From UBA12191 sp964422295 (GTDB lineage: Bacteria; Planctomycetota; UBA8108; UBA1146), in NCBI GenBank assembly GCA_964422295.1, contig CAYRAM010000032.1, positions 1-25,855 on the forward strand: a stretch of DNA of 25,855 nucleotides. Reading direction: 5' to 3'. Shown here in pieces: positions 16,387 through 23,965 of the stretch (positions within the stretch are counted from its first letter, which is position 1; each line of letters begins with the position of its first letter). Under the pieces are notes generated by a model, which saw nothing but the letters and a program-made list of their open reading frames with translations, was not told the DNA's origin and made no database searches. The position numbers and the translations under genes are program-made.

Positions 16387-17598
16387 TCAACGACGAATCT
16401 GTATCCGTTGAATCAATCCACTCTGGCCATAACTGAGCAGGATTCCTCCATCCAGAGCGTCGATCGCATCGCAATCTCCAGTCTCCAGAGACCAACGCTC
16501 AGAACCATCACGAGCGGAACAACTGACAATCCTGCCATCGCTAGCCAGAAGAGAGACATCATCGCGGGAAGTGAGAAGGATTCGGCTGAATCCATCCAAA
16601 CGCCAGCGTTCTTTTCCGTCTGCACTGTCGAGGCTGATGACTTCATGAATCGGAACCTGATAGCGATCATCGGTCAAAATCGCATAGACGGCTGAACCGG
16701 AGACTACCGGGCTGGAAACCACCGGTTTGCCGGTGGGAGTCGACCAGTGGAGGAAAGCTTCTTCTCCGGCATCAGAGAAACAATGGACTTTGGTATCACG
16801 AGATCCGACATAGATACGATCACCGGATACGGTCGGAGACGATTCAATCGCTCCGTAGGTTCTGTAATCCCAACAGTCACTCCTGACGTAGCCCGCACTC
16901 TGGAGAAGCTTGTAGACGGTGCCGTCTTCGCTCCCGACGTAAGTAGCGTTCATGTGATTGGCTGCGTCAGCAGTCACACCCCCTCCGGTGAGAAAGGTCC
17001 AGTTCACAAACCTGTCCTTTTTGGAAATCCCGTAAGCTCTCATGTCAAAACCACCGATCACCAGATCATCCAGGCCTGGGGTGACACCGGTGGAAATCGG
17101 AAAGTCACACTTGATGACATAATTTCGGGCACCGTAATGATCGTCGATGCAGTGCACGCGGCCGCGCTCGACGAGATACAGTTCATCAGGATTCTCTGAC
17201 CTCAACTCCTCCGGATACACATAGACCGAAGGCGAATGCTCCAACACCCCTTGCAAAGGGTATGTCCAACTCGGCAATCCAGTCGCGCCATCGATCTTGA
17301 CCAGCACATGGGGGTACTCCTTGGTCGAAGAAACGATGTAGACGTTGCCATTTTCGACAAAGGACTGCTTGATCGAAGAAGAGTGGCGATAGTTCCATCG
17401 GACATCCAGCCCCTTGGATGCGATGTCCTCCTTGGCAAATCCGGGATTCCCGGATGAGCCGGGATTGCTCACCATGTTTGACGTGGCGGCTGCATTACGG
17501 GATTCGTCACTGCGGGTTTCAGCCCCACCGGAACAACCGATCAGGATCGGGGCCAGCAGCAACAGGATCAAAAGACTCGGTGAAATTCGCGAGATCAT
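16387..17598 (-). CDS. Lipoprotein with a PQQ-like beta-propeller
   Basis: The 403-residue protein starts with a lipoprotein signal peptide ending in the lipobox LIGC (C22), so it should be lipid-anchored. After a Ser/Asn-rich linker, the rest is made of repeated blades with patterns such as VYIVSSTKEYPHVLVKIDGA, NATYVGSEDGTVYKL, DRIYVGSRDTKVHCF and LLASDGRIVSCSARDGSERW, typical of PQQ-like/BamB-type propellers. No enzyme residues stand out, so a protein-binding role is more likely than a quinone dehydrogenase. I chose ATG 17598 over an in-frame start 14 codons earlier because it has GGAG about 10 nt upstream and puts the signal at the N-terminus. It is the last gene of a three-gene unit that ends in a terminator. 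Confidence 0.85.
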   Translation of the reverse strand: MISRISPSLLILLLLAPILIGCSGGAETRSDESRNAAATSNMVSNPGSSGNPGFAKEDIASKGLDVRWNYRHSSSIKQSFVENGNVYIVSSTKEYPHVLVKIDGATGLPSWTYPLQGVLEHSPSVYVYPEELRSENPDELYLVERGRVHCIDDHYGARNYVIKCDFPISTGVTPGLDDLVIGGFDMRAYGISKKDRFVNWTFLTGGGVTADAANHMNATYVGSEDGTVYKLLQSAGYVRSDCWDYRTYGAIESSPTVSGDRIYVGSRDTKVHCFSDAGEEAFLHWSTPTGKPVVSSPVVSGSAVYAILTDDRYQVPIHEVISLDSADGKERWRLDGFSRILLTSRDDVSLLASDGRIVSCSARDGSERWSLETGDCDAIDALDGGILLSYGQSGLIQRIQIRR

Positions 17599-17667
17599 GG
17601 GCTCGGTTCTCCACTCATGTTCAGAAATTGCGCCCCACACCCCTGGGCACCTGATTTCCGACTTGAT

Positions 17668-17922
17668 TTATTGTTCATCTGCGAGGAACTCCCCGAGATT
17701 GACTTCATGTTCTTTTTCGTATCTGGCCAATTCCTCGATCCGCTCAAGGTCGGCCTCAATCGTTTCTGTCAGGTCAAAAACCTGTGGCCCCTTTTGTAAT
17801 CGGGCGGTCAGATCCATCACCATCTCTTGCCAAGATCCTTCGTAGAGTTCATCACGGAGAATCAGCAACGTCTTTTCCTTCTCGGACAGTCCGCTCAGAA
17901 ATCTTTCATGATCTGGCGTCAT
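17668..17922 (-). CDS. Small charged cytoplasmic protein, unknown
   Basis: The product is 84 residues from ATG 17922, or 94 from ATG 17952. I prefer the shorter form because GGGGAGGGG lies about 8 nt before it; the longer one starts two nt after the upstream stop with a weak site. The protein is mostly helical and charged (SEKEKTLLILRDELYEGSWQ, then IEADLERIEELARYEKEHEV) with no signal peptide, transmembrane segment or cysteines. It lies between two genes for exported proteins and is probably cotranscribed with them. I do not recognise a family. Confidence 0.65.
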   Translation of the reverse strand: MTPDHERFLSGLSEKEKTLLILRDELYEGSWQEMVMDLTARLQKGPQVFDLTETIEADLERIEELARYEKEHEVNLGEFLADEQ

Positions 17923-17954
17923 CTCCGAGACCCCTCCCCTGTTCAACCTCATCT

Positions 17955-18707
17955 TCAGTCCCGGGTCACAGGTGTCAGGTCAGGTCCGGAGAACTCGAGG
18001 GTATTCATCATCCATTTCTTCTTCTTGAATTGGAACAGATCCATCGAGGTGTAAAACTCATCTCCAGGTCGTTCAAAATTGAGACGCAGAACCCGCTCCG
18101 TCAACTTCAGGATTCCGCCGGGCAACTCTTCCACGGCGATATCATCGACGAGTCCATGGAAATCGACCATGATCTTGTCTGCTTCGGGATCGATGGCATT
18201 GAAGATGGCCACACACTCGATCTTCTGGCCCGCTATCACCTTGAGGCCCAGATCACCTGCGCCATTCTTTTCCAGCAAGTCCGCACGAGAAAACAGCATC
18301 TTGCCTTCCCTGCGCTCGATGGCTTTCTCCACCCACGGCAACGCAATATTTGCGTAGCGGCGATTTTTGTCGGAACGGGCCTTGATCCCCACATGAAAAG
18401 TTCCGTCGATGCCAGACTTGTTTTCAACCGTGTAACGGAGATACCAGTAAGTGCGCCCAGCCTCGGGCACACCATCCGGTCTCAGGTCGTTTCCTTCTCC
18501 GCCGAAAACGGTGATTTGACGTGGACGCTCGAATTTCAATTCGAGTCGGGCGATTCCGGGATCGTCTGCATCCTGAGCGCTGGCAGTGGCGGCTTGGAAT
18601 CCGATCGCTGAAAATAGCGTTAAAGCAAAGAGCAGTGCCATCGTCAGGGTTGAAATCGATGCCGAGGATAGAGATCTCGTTATTCCTCTGCTGCTATCGT
18701 GGATCAT
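17955..18707 (-). CDS. Exported protein of unknown function
   Basis: The 250-residue product has a long signal peptide (hydrophobic core LTMALLFALTLFSAIGF, likely cleavage after ATASA). The mature part contains ARLELKFERPRQITVF, YWYLRYTVENKSG and FHVGIKARSDKNRRYANIAL, an immunoglobulin-like beta pattern often seen in PVC-group exported proteins. I recognise no named family. I set the start at ATG 18707, which has AGGAGAG seven nt upstream; the frame stays open to 18806, but that extension would bury the signal peptide. It is the first gene of the three-gene minus-strand unit; a candidate promoter lies far upstream at 19090-19119. Confidence 0.75.
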   Translation of the reverse strand: MIHDSSRGITRSLSSASISTLTMALLFALTLFSAIGFQAATASAQDADDPGIARLELKFERPRQITVFGGEGNDLRPDGVPEAGRTYWYLRYTVENKSGIDGTFHVGIKARSDKNRRYANIALPWVEKAIERREGKMLFSRADLLEKNGAGDLGLKVIAGQKIECVAIFNAIDPEADKIMVDFHGLVDDIAVEELPGGILKLTERVLRLNFERPGDEFYTSMDLFQFKKKKWMMNTLEFSGPDLTPVTRD

Positions 18708-18827
18708 GGTCGACTCTCCTGTGCATGAATTAAGGGACCATTGGATAATCCCGGAACCTCTCGAAGTGTGTCTCCCTTGTGGAAGTCTTCCGATTCGAAA
18801 CAGCACCCTGTAAAGATCTGCAAAAAA

Positions 18828-19094
18828 TCATTCGGGCTCAAATGTCACTGAATCAGCGAAAACCACCGAAGGGACGAAGTGCTGGCAAAGCCGAAAATAC
18901 AACGCAGCCACCGCCAGGTCCCGGGGATGTTTGACACAACCCATCGAAACCATTCCTGCGGCAGAGCCATCCCCGACCCAATACTTCCTTCCGATTTTCC
19001 ATCCCGCAAGAACGAACCCGTGAGAACGAAATTGCCACTCCCCTTGGGAATCGGCGGCAGAGGTCAATCCTCGACAGGATGAAGCCAAAATCAT
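18828..19094 (-). CDS. Doubtful small ORF with an L,D-transpeptidase-like segment
   Basis: The 88-codon frame encodes FRSHGF, about 20 residues later MVSMGCVKHPRDLAVAALYF, and a hydrophobic end. The HG...SxGC(V)K...D..LY order recalls the active-site strand of YkuD-type L,D-transpeptidases, which cross-link peptidoglycan through a catalytic Cys. The usual SHGC His is Met here and the frame is far shorter than a full domain. The ATG falls inside the -10 box of the promoter at 19090-19119, so that promoter cannot express it from this start. A stop codon lies upstream in frame, which rules out a longer protein without a frameshift. It could be a degraded gene end or chance. Confidence 0.25.
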   Translation of the reverse strand: MILASSCRGLTSAADSQGEWQFRSHGFVLAGWKIGRKYWVGDGSAAGMVSMGCVKHPRDLAVAALYFRLCQHFVPSVVFADSVTFEPE

Positions 19095-19119
19095 AGCAAC
19101 CCCCTGTCAGGGGTGTCAA
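19090..19119 (-). promoter_or_regulatory. Sigma-70-like promoter with a palindrome in the spacer
   Basis: On the minus strand TTGACA (19114-19119) is followed after 18 bp by TATGAT (19090-19095), a 6/6 and 5/6 match to the consensus. The spacer holds a perfect 13-bp palindrome, CCCCTG-T-CAGGGG (19101-19113), in a position where a bound repressor or MerR-like activator would control RNA polymerase. The first solid gene downstream is the exported protein at 18707, giving a leader of about 375 nt. Confidence 0.55.
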
Positions 19120-19398
19120 CGTCCCCGGTAGGGTGGTAATCGGTAAAATCTCGGCTTATCATGTCTTTTTGGAGGAGCTGCGCCGGGGGGCCGGAAAGAA
19201 ACCCCTAGTGTGGCCGTCATAAATTCAACAGTGATCAGGACAAATGCGCCCTGCCATTCGGGGAAGTCGTCTCAGAAGGGTGACAGAAGGGTTTACCTTC
19301 TTTGCTCCTTCCGCTCCCCGTGTGGGCTTACAGCAGCTCACAGGGCTATTTCCGTCACTGCAAGGAACCCCGTTAATTGACTCCTGGAAGGAGACTTC

Positions 19399-20022
19399 AT
19401 GAAGCAGCGCAAGTCGCTTGGCCACTTCCCCCACCTCAGGCCCCGTTCTGAGGGTTTCACCCTGGTCGAATTGCTGGTGGTGATCGCCATCATCGGAACC
19501 CTGGCCGCTCTTTTCTCTGGAAACATCCTGAGTGCCTTGCGCAAGGGGGACGAGGTGACCTGTACCAACCACCTCAAGAACATCGGCACAGCAGCCATTG
19601 CATTTGCTCTCGATGAGAGATTTTTCCCGGTCGCCAAGGGCAAAAATCCGCCGGCATATGAGTCCTTGAATGTGCTCATCAATTCTGAAGCGGGTGCAGA
19701 TCTCTCTCCCAGTGATTTCATTTGCCCTGCTTCGATGGAGGCTGGCTTACCAGCAGAGCAGGATGAAAACGGCAAATTTATCCTCGATGAGGACACATGC
19801 TCCTATGCTTGGCTCGGCCAGAGGACAAAGTCCACAACTTCCACAAGTACCGCCTTGGGAAGTGACGATTCCATCGCTGACAAGGACAATGGCGTCGAAG
19901 AAAATCATGAAGGATTTGTCATGGTCGTGTACGCCGGAGGTGATGTGAAAAAAGTGAAGGCGGATGAATTGCCAGAGGGCAGAATTCTTCCAAAACGACT
20001 GGTGGATCAATCGGGCGAGTGA
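19399..20022 (+). CDS. Type IV pilin/type II pseudopilin-like protein
   Basis: The 207-residue product has a prepilin N-terminus: a basic leader of 19 residues ending in G19, then FTLVELLVVIAIIGTLAAL with Glu at mature position 5. Prepilin peptidase would cut after G19 and methylate F20. The rest is a short globular domain, with an acidic Ser/Thr-rich loop (about 139-165) and an end resembling those of the planctomycete DUF1559-like pseudopilins (MVVYAGGDVKKVKADELP). No other pilus or secretion gene is nearby, as is usual for these stand-alone genes. GGAAGGAG lies five nt before the ATG. A strong terminator follows. Confidence 0.88.
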   Translation: MKQRKSLGHFPHLRPRSEGFTLVELLVVIAIIGTLAALFSGNILSALRKGDEVTCTNHLKNIGTAAIAFALDERFFPVAKGKNPPAYESLNVLINSEAGADLSPSDFICPASMEAGLPAEQDENGKFILDEDTCSYAWLGQRTKSTTSTSTALGSDDSIADKDNGVEENHEGFVMVVYAGGDVKKVKADELPEGRILPKRLVDQSGE

Positions 20023-20034
20023 CCCCCACCCTCT

Positions 20035-20075
20035 AAAAAAGGCCCGGAAGCCAAACGCTTCCGGGCCTTTTTTTT
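20035..20075. terminator. Strong bidirectional rho-independent terminator
   Basis: An 11-bp perfect stem, GGCCCGGAAGC (20041-20051) with GCTTCCGGGCC (20057-20067), closes a CAAAC loop. Eight T residues follow on the plus strand (20068-20075) and six A residues precede it (20035-20040), which become a T-run on the minus strand. It ends both the prepilin-like gene and the chaperone operon. Confidence 0.95.
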
Positions 20076-20102
20076 GTCGATGCTGAAGACGCAGGTTCCC
20101 CG

Positions 20103-20306
20103 TCACTCTTCCGTTTGATCAGAATGGGCATCCATGTCGTCCGACTCCATTGGACGGGACCCCATTCTGTATTGGTTCTCCAACCAACCTCCCAAGTCCC
20201 TGTCCCTGCACGACTCACTGCAGAACGGGAGAACAGCAGAGATTTCCCCGTCGCCTTTTGGCTCGATCATTTCTCTGCAAACAGGACATTTCTTTGGGCG
20301 ATTCAT
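20103..20306 (-). CDS. yacG: DNA gyrase inhibitor YacG-type zinc protein
   Basis: The 67-residue product has four zinc ligands in the YacG pattern (C7, C10, C29, C33), the segment LPFCSESCRDRDLGGWLENQ and the YR that follows. E. coli YacG binds GyrB and blocks gyrase from DNA; the role here is inferred from the family. The tail is acidic. Its ATG overlaps the stop of the fmdB-type gene (ATGA), and the ribosome binding site is weak, so translation is probably coupled. It is the last gene of the chaperone operon, just before the terminator. Confidence 0.85.
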   Translation of the reverse strand: MNRPKKCPVCREMIEPKGDGEISAVLPFCSESCRDRDLGGWLENQYRMGSRPMESDDMDAHSDQTEE

Positions 20307-20593
20307 GAAGACGATTTCTCATCGCTCTTCTTGGGTGTCTTCTCGGAAGCAGAATCCTTTTTGGGGGAAGAATCTGAGCGATCCTCCTTTTGGCGCTTCT
20401 TGTATCCATCGCTACGGTAGTCAGTCTCGTAAAAACCGGCACCCTTGAACAACAATCCGCTCCCGGCACCAAACAGGCGGCGCAACTTCTTTTTGTCGCA
20501 CTGGGGACACCGTTCAAGAATCTCTTCATCTATTCTTTGAAATACTTCAAAGGAGTGCTCGCAAGCATCGCAGATGTAATCATACGTGGGCAT
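20303..20593 (-). CDS. FmdB-family zinc ribbon protein
   Basis: The 96-residue product starts MPTYDYICDACEHSFEVFQR, the usual start of FmdB-type putative regulatory proteins, with a zinc ribbon C8, C11, C29, C32 and the typical GLLFKGAGFYETDYRS segment (46-61). The C-terminal 30 residues are Lys/Ser/Asp-rich and disordered. I set the start at 20593, where the conserved domain begins; the frame is open to 20668 but lies inside grpE. The ATG is two nt after the grpE stop, with AGGAAGAG in the end of grpE as its ribosome binding site. The family's function is unclear. Confidence 0.88.
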   Translation of the reverse strand: MPTYDYICDACEHSFEVFQRIDEEILERCPQCDKKKLRRLFGAGSGLLFKGAGFYETDYRSDGYKKRQKEDRSDSSPKKDSASEKTPKKSDEKSSS

Positions 20594-20595
20594 GA

Positions 20596-21207
20596 CTAAG
20601 ACTGCTCTTCCTGATCCACGCCCCGGGCAACGATTACACGTGAGGCCCTGATCAGCAACTCGCCGCAACGATAGCCCTTTTCGACCTCCTCGACGATTTC
20701 ACCCTGACGAGCTTCTGGATGATCGACCTGCAACATCGCCTCATGACATTCAGGATCAAATTCTTCGCCGATGGCTGAAATTTTTTCAATCTTCAGGTCA
20801 GCCAACACTCCCTCAACTCGTTCTGCAATCATCGTCAAGCCTTGGCGAATCCCCTCGTCTCCCCCCTCATCTCCTCCAGCTTTGATCGCTGCTTCAAGCC
20901 CGTCCAACACCGGAAGGAATGACCGCACAATCGAGACGGTAGTTCTCATCCTTTGGGATGCCTGATCCTCCAAAGTACGTCTCCGAAAATTGGCCAGCTC
21001 CGCATGGGCTCTCTGAAGTTGATCAACAAGGAATGCGTTCTCTTCCTCAGCATCACGTTCTTCTTCGATGGTCGGCTCACCCGATGCTGTGGAATCTTCG
21101 ACCTCAGGGGAATCTGCATTTGAGTCCTTGTCTGAGCTTTGCGCCTCCGCAGACTCTTCCGGCTGCTCTTCATGCTCCTTGGAGGTGTCTTGCTGATGGG
21201 TATCCAT
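20596..21207 (-). CDS. grpE: Nucleotide exchange factor GrpE
   Basis: The 203-residue product has a long acidic disordered N-terminus (1-55), a coiled coil (about 56-90) and the GrpE head with FLPVLDGLEAAIKAG, EEFDPECHEAMLQVDHPEA and EEVEKGYRCGELLIRASRVI. GrpE releases ADP from DnaK. It follows dnaJ directly: its ribosome binding site AGGAGAG overlaps the dnaJ stop codon. The partner dnaK is not in the window. Confidence 0.95.
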   Translation of the reverse strand: MDTHQQDTSKEHEEQPEESAEAQSSDKDSNADSPEVEDSTASGEPTIEEERDAEEENAFLVDQLQRAHAELANFRRRTLEDQASQRMRTTVSIVRSFLPVLDGLEAAIKAGGDEGGDEGIRQGLTMIAERVEGVLADLKIEKISAIGEEFDPECHEAMLQVDHPEARQGEIVEEVEKGYRCGELLIRASRVIVARGVDQEEQS

Positions 21208-21216
21208 GCTTCTCTC

Positions 21217-22332
21217 CTAGCCGAAATATTCTTTGAATCGGTCGAGGAAGCCCCTCCTGCGAGAGCCGACTTCCGTCGCTTCGATTTCGGCGAGTTGACG
21301 GAGCAATTCTTCCTGCTCGTCACTCACCTTGCTGGGAACCTCGATGGTCACCTCGACCAACTGATCTCCCTTTCTGCGCCTTGCATGGACGGATGGGAAA
21401 CCCATCCCACGCATGCGCAGAACTTCTCCACTCTGGGTTCCCGGCGGGACCGTCAAAATCGCCTTGCCATCCAGGGTGGGAACTTCCAAATCTGCGCCCA
21501 ATACCGCCTGGGAATAGGACACGGGAAGTTCAAATCCGACGTGGTCCTCGATCCTTTGAAAGAAAGCGTGTCGGTCATAACCGATCACCACCTGAAGGTC
21601 GCCGGCGGCAATCCCCCTTGCACCTTCATTTCCGCGCCCGGAAACCCGAAGGATCATTCCTTCTTCAACTCCCGCGGGGATCTCGATTTCAATCTCTTCT
21701 GTTTTTTGCTGGAGGCCCGCACCATGACAGGAATCACAGGGATTTTCGATGATCTCCCCCTGCCCCTGGCAAGTGGGACAGCCGGTTCGCACACTGAAGA
21801 AACCCTGGGAACGGAGAACCTGACCGCGACCGGAACAAGTGTTACAGGTCACCGGCCTGCTTCCTGCTGCCGCTCCGGAACCGGAACATGAGGAACAGTG
21901 AACCTTTCGACGCAGATTCATCGTCTTGCTGGTTCCTCTGGAAACCTCCTCAAGGGTCACCGAGACATGTGCGCGAAGGCTTTCACCCCTGCGGGCACCA
22001 CTCTGCCCGCCGAAGAGATCCCCAAAGATCCCACCGCCTCCGAAGATGTCCCCGAAATTGCGGAAGATATCCTCAATGTCGGAGAAACCGCCAACTCCAC
22101 CCATCCCACTCAATCCATCGTGTCCATGGGTGTCGTAAATTTTTCGCTTTTCAGAATCGCTCAGGACTTCGTACGCCTCGGCAGCCTCTTTGAAGAGGCG
22201 TTCAGCCTCCTCGTCACCCGGATTTTTGTCCGGATGGTATTTGAGGGCCATCTTTCGATACGCTTTTTTTATCTCCGAGTCACTCGCATCCCGATCGACT
22301 CCAAGAACATCGTAGTAATCCCTGGCTGACAT
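21217..22332 (-). CDS. dnaJ: Chaperone DnaJ
   Basis: The 371-residue protein is a full-length type I DnaJ: J domain with HPD (33-35), a Gly/Phe-rich region (about 72-110), four zinc-binding CxxCxGxG motifs starting at C146, C163, C185 and C199, and the C-terminal substrate-binding domains. It delivers substrates to DnaK and stimulates its ATPase. It lies 9 nt after groEL copy 1, with GGGGAG before the ATG, and is followed by grpE. Confidence 0.97.
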   Translation of the reverse strand: MSARDYYDVLGVDRDASDSEIKKAYRKMALKYHPDKNPGDEEAERLFKEAAEAYEVLSDSEKRKIYDTHGHDGLSGMGGVGGFSDIEDIFRNFGDIFGGGGIFGDLFGGQSGARRGESLRAHVSVTLEEVSRGTSKTMNLRRKVHCSSCSGSGAAAGSRPVTCNTCSGRGQVLRSQGFFSVRTGCPTCQGQGEIIENPCDSCHGAGLQQKTEEIEIEIPAGVEEGMILRVSGRGNEGARGIAAGDLQVVIGYDRHAFFQRIEDHVGFELPVSYSQAVLGADLEVPTLDGKAILTVPPGTQSGEVLRMRGMGFPSVHARRRKGDQLVEVTIEVPSKVSDEQEELLRQLAEIEATEVGSRRRGFLDRFKEYFG

Positions 22333-22341
22333 CCCGCTCCC

Positions 22342-23946
22342 CTAGACCATTGCACCTTGAACGGCGTCCTCGTCCTTTTCCAACTCGGTGATCGTCGTAT
22401 CAGAGGTAAGGTACAGAGCTGCCACACTGGCCGCATTTTGAAGCGACACTCGCAATACCTTGGCCGGGTCGATGACACCACGGGCCAAAAGGTCCACGAC
22501 CTTGCCCTGGACAGCATCAAAGCCCATTTCAGCATCTTCATATTCAAGGATTTCAGAAACGATGGCTGGGCCATCGAAGCCTGCATTGCGAGCCAACTGT
22601 GCAGTGGGTTCCAGAAGGGCATTGGCGACAACTTCGACCCCGAATTTTGCATCCCCTGAAACCCGGGCCTCTGCGACCTTTTCTGCAACTCTCAAAAATG
22701 CGGTACCTGCACCTGGAACGATTCCCTCTGCCATCGCCGCACGCGTGGCACTGAGGGCATCGACTGCACGGGCCTTACGTTCAACAATTTCAGCTTCGGT
22801 AGTTCCACCGACCCTGATCACTGCGATCTTGCCCTGAATCCGTGCGAGCCGTTCTTCCAATTTTTCACGATCGTAATTCGAATTGGTCTGCCCGATTTGT
22901 GCCTCAATCTGGGCACATCGGTCAGCGATGGCCTCCTTGTTGACGTTGCCACGGAAAAAGATGGTGCGGTCCTTGCTGACTTCAATCTTTTTGACGGTGC
23001 CCAGTTGGGATTTGCCAACCTGGTCCCATGACACTCCGGAATCCTTGGCAATCATCTGTCCACCGGTCACGATGGCGAGATCCTCCAGCAGTGCCTTGCG
23101 ACGATCACCGAAGCCGGGAGCCTTGATGGCGACGACGTCCATGACTCCTCGCAGTTTGTTTAACAGCAATCCTGCGAGTGCCTCCCCTTCCACATCCTCT
23201 GCGATGACCACCAATGGCCTGCGAGTAGGAACGACCTGTTCAAGAACAGGAAGAAGCTCCTGAAGATTGCTGATCTTGTAGTCCGTGAAGAGGATGAATG
23301 GCTTCTCCAAGGTACAAATGGCATTCATTCTGTCAGTCACAAAGTAAGGAGAGATCCAGCCCTTGTCGATTTCCAGGCCCTCAACGAGGTCCAGGTGTGT
23401 ACCGACGCTGTCATTCTCCTCAACGGTGACCACACCACTTTCACCGACCTTGTGGATCGCTTCACCAAAGAGTTTCCCCAATTCAGGCTCGTTGGCTGCG
23501 ATGGTGCCGACGTTGACAATTTCCTGTTTCTTCTCGACCGGAGCTGCCAGTTTTTCCAACTCTTTGACTGCTGTAGCCACGGCCTTTTCGATCCCTTTTC
23601 GAAGTTCCACGGGGCTGACACCGGAAAGGGCATAGCGACTCCCCTTGGCGATCATCGCCTCTGCGAGGATGATCGAAGAGGTCGTGCCATCACCGACTTC
23701 CTTGTTGGTTTTGCTTGCGACTTCGTTGAGGAGTCTCGCACCCATGTTTTCGAATGGCTGCTTTACCTCGATCTCCTTGGAAACGGTTTGACCATCCTTG
23801 GTCATCTCCAGCTTGCCGAGACTTTTTCCCAACAAGACGTTTCGACCTGAAGGACCGTAGGTCACCTTGACAGCCTTTGCCAAAGTCATGATTCCCTTGC
23901 GCAGTTGGCGGCGGGCATCTTCGTCAAATAGGATTTGCTTGCTCAT
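22342..23946 (-). CDS. groEL: Chaperonin GroEL, copy 1 (ATPase Asp retained)
   Basis: The 534-residue protein is a full-length 60-kDa chaperonin. ATP-site aspartates are present: D51 (TKDG), D86 (GDGTTS) and D396 (VDALSATRAA, equal to E. coli D398). The apical substrate-binding WISPYF and IAEDVEGEALAGLLLN segments are normal. Unusual points are VTYGPSGRN in place of VTLGPKGRN, GAG in place of the GGG adenine loop (A413), and a C-terminus (EKDEDAVQGAMV) without the Gly-Gly-Met repeats. GGGAG seven nt upstream supports the ATG, 19 nt after the copy 2 stop. No groES lies in the window. Confidence 0.96.
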   Translation of the reverse strand: MSKQILFDEDARRQLRKGIMTLAKAVKVTYGPSGRNVLLGKSLGKLEMTKDGQTVSKEIEVKQPFENMGARLLNEVASKTNKEVGDGTTSSIILAEAMIAKGSRYALSGVSPVELRKGIEKAVATAVKELEKLAAPVEKKQEIVNVGTIAANEPELGKLFGEAIHKVGESGVVTVEENDSVGTHLDLVEGLEIDKGWISPYFVTDRMNAICTLEKPFILFTDYKISNLQELLPVLEQVVPTRRPLVVIAEDVEGEALAGLLLNKLRGVMDVVAIKAPGFGDRRKALLEDLAIVTGGQMIAKDSGVSWDQVGKSQLGTVKKIEVSKDRTIFFRGNVNKEAIADRCAQIEAQIGQTNSNYDREKLEERLARIQGKIAVIRVGGTTEAEIVERKARAVDALSATRAAMAEGIVPGAGTAFLRVAEKVAEARVSGDAKFGVEVVANALLEPTAQLARNAGFDGPAIVSEILEYEDAEMGFDAVQGKVVDLLARGVIDPAKVLRVSLQNAASVAALYLTSDTTITELEKDEDAVQGAMV

Positions 23947-23965
23947 CAGAGTTCTCCCTCAGTTT

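Larger units (their letters stand above)
18708..19398. other. 691-bp gap between divergent operons
   Basis: It holds a sigma-70-like promoter on the minus strand (19090-19119) and a doubtful small minus-strand ORF (18828-19094). The plus-strand part, 19120-19398, precedes the prepilin-like gene and may be a structured leader: AGAAGG-GTTTA-CCTTCT (19285-19301) is a clear hairpin, and CGGGG near 19258 could pair with CCCCG near 19318. I found no match to a riboswitch, SRP RNA or tRNA that I could recognise. No good plus-strand promoter was found. Confidence 0.5.

Noticed and set aside
19120..19398. SRP RNA or cyclic di-GMP riboswitch in the prepilin leader
   Set aside because: The conserved sequence blocks of these RNAs were not found by eye.
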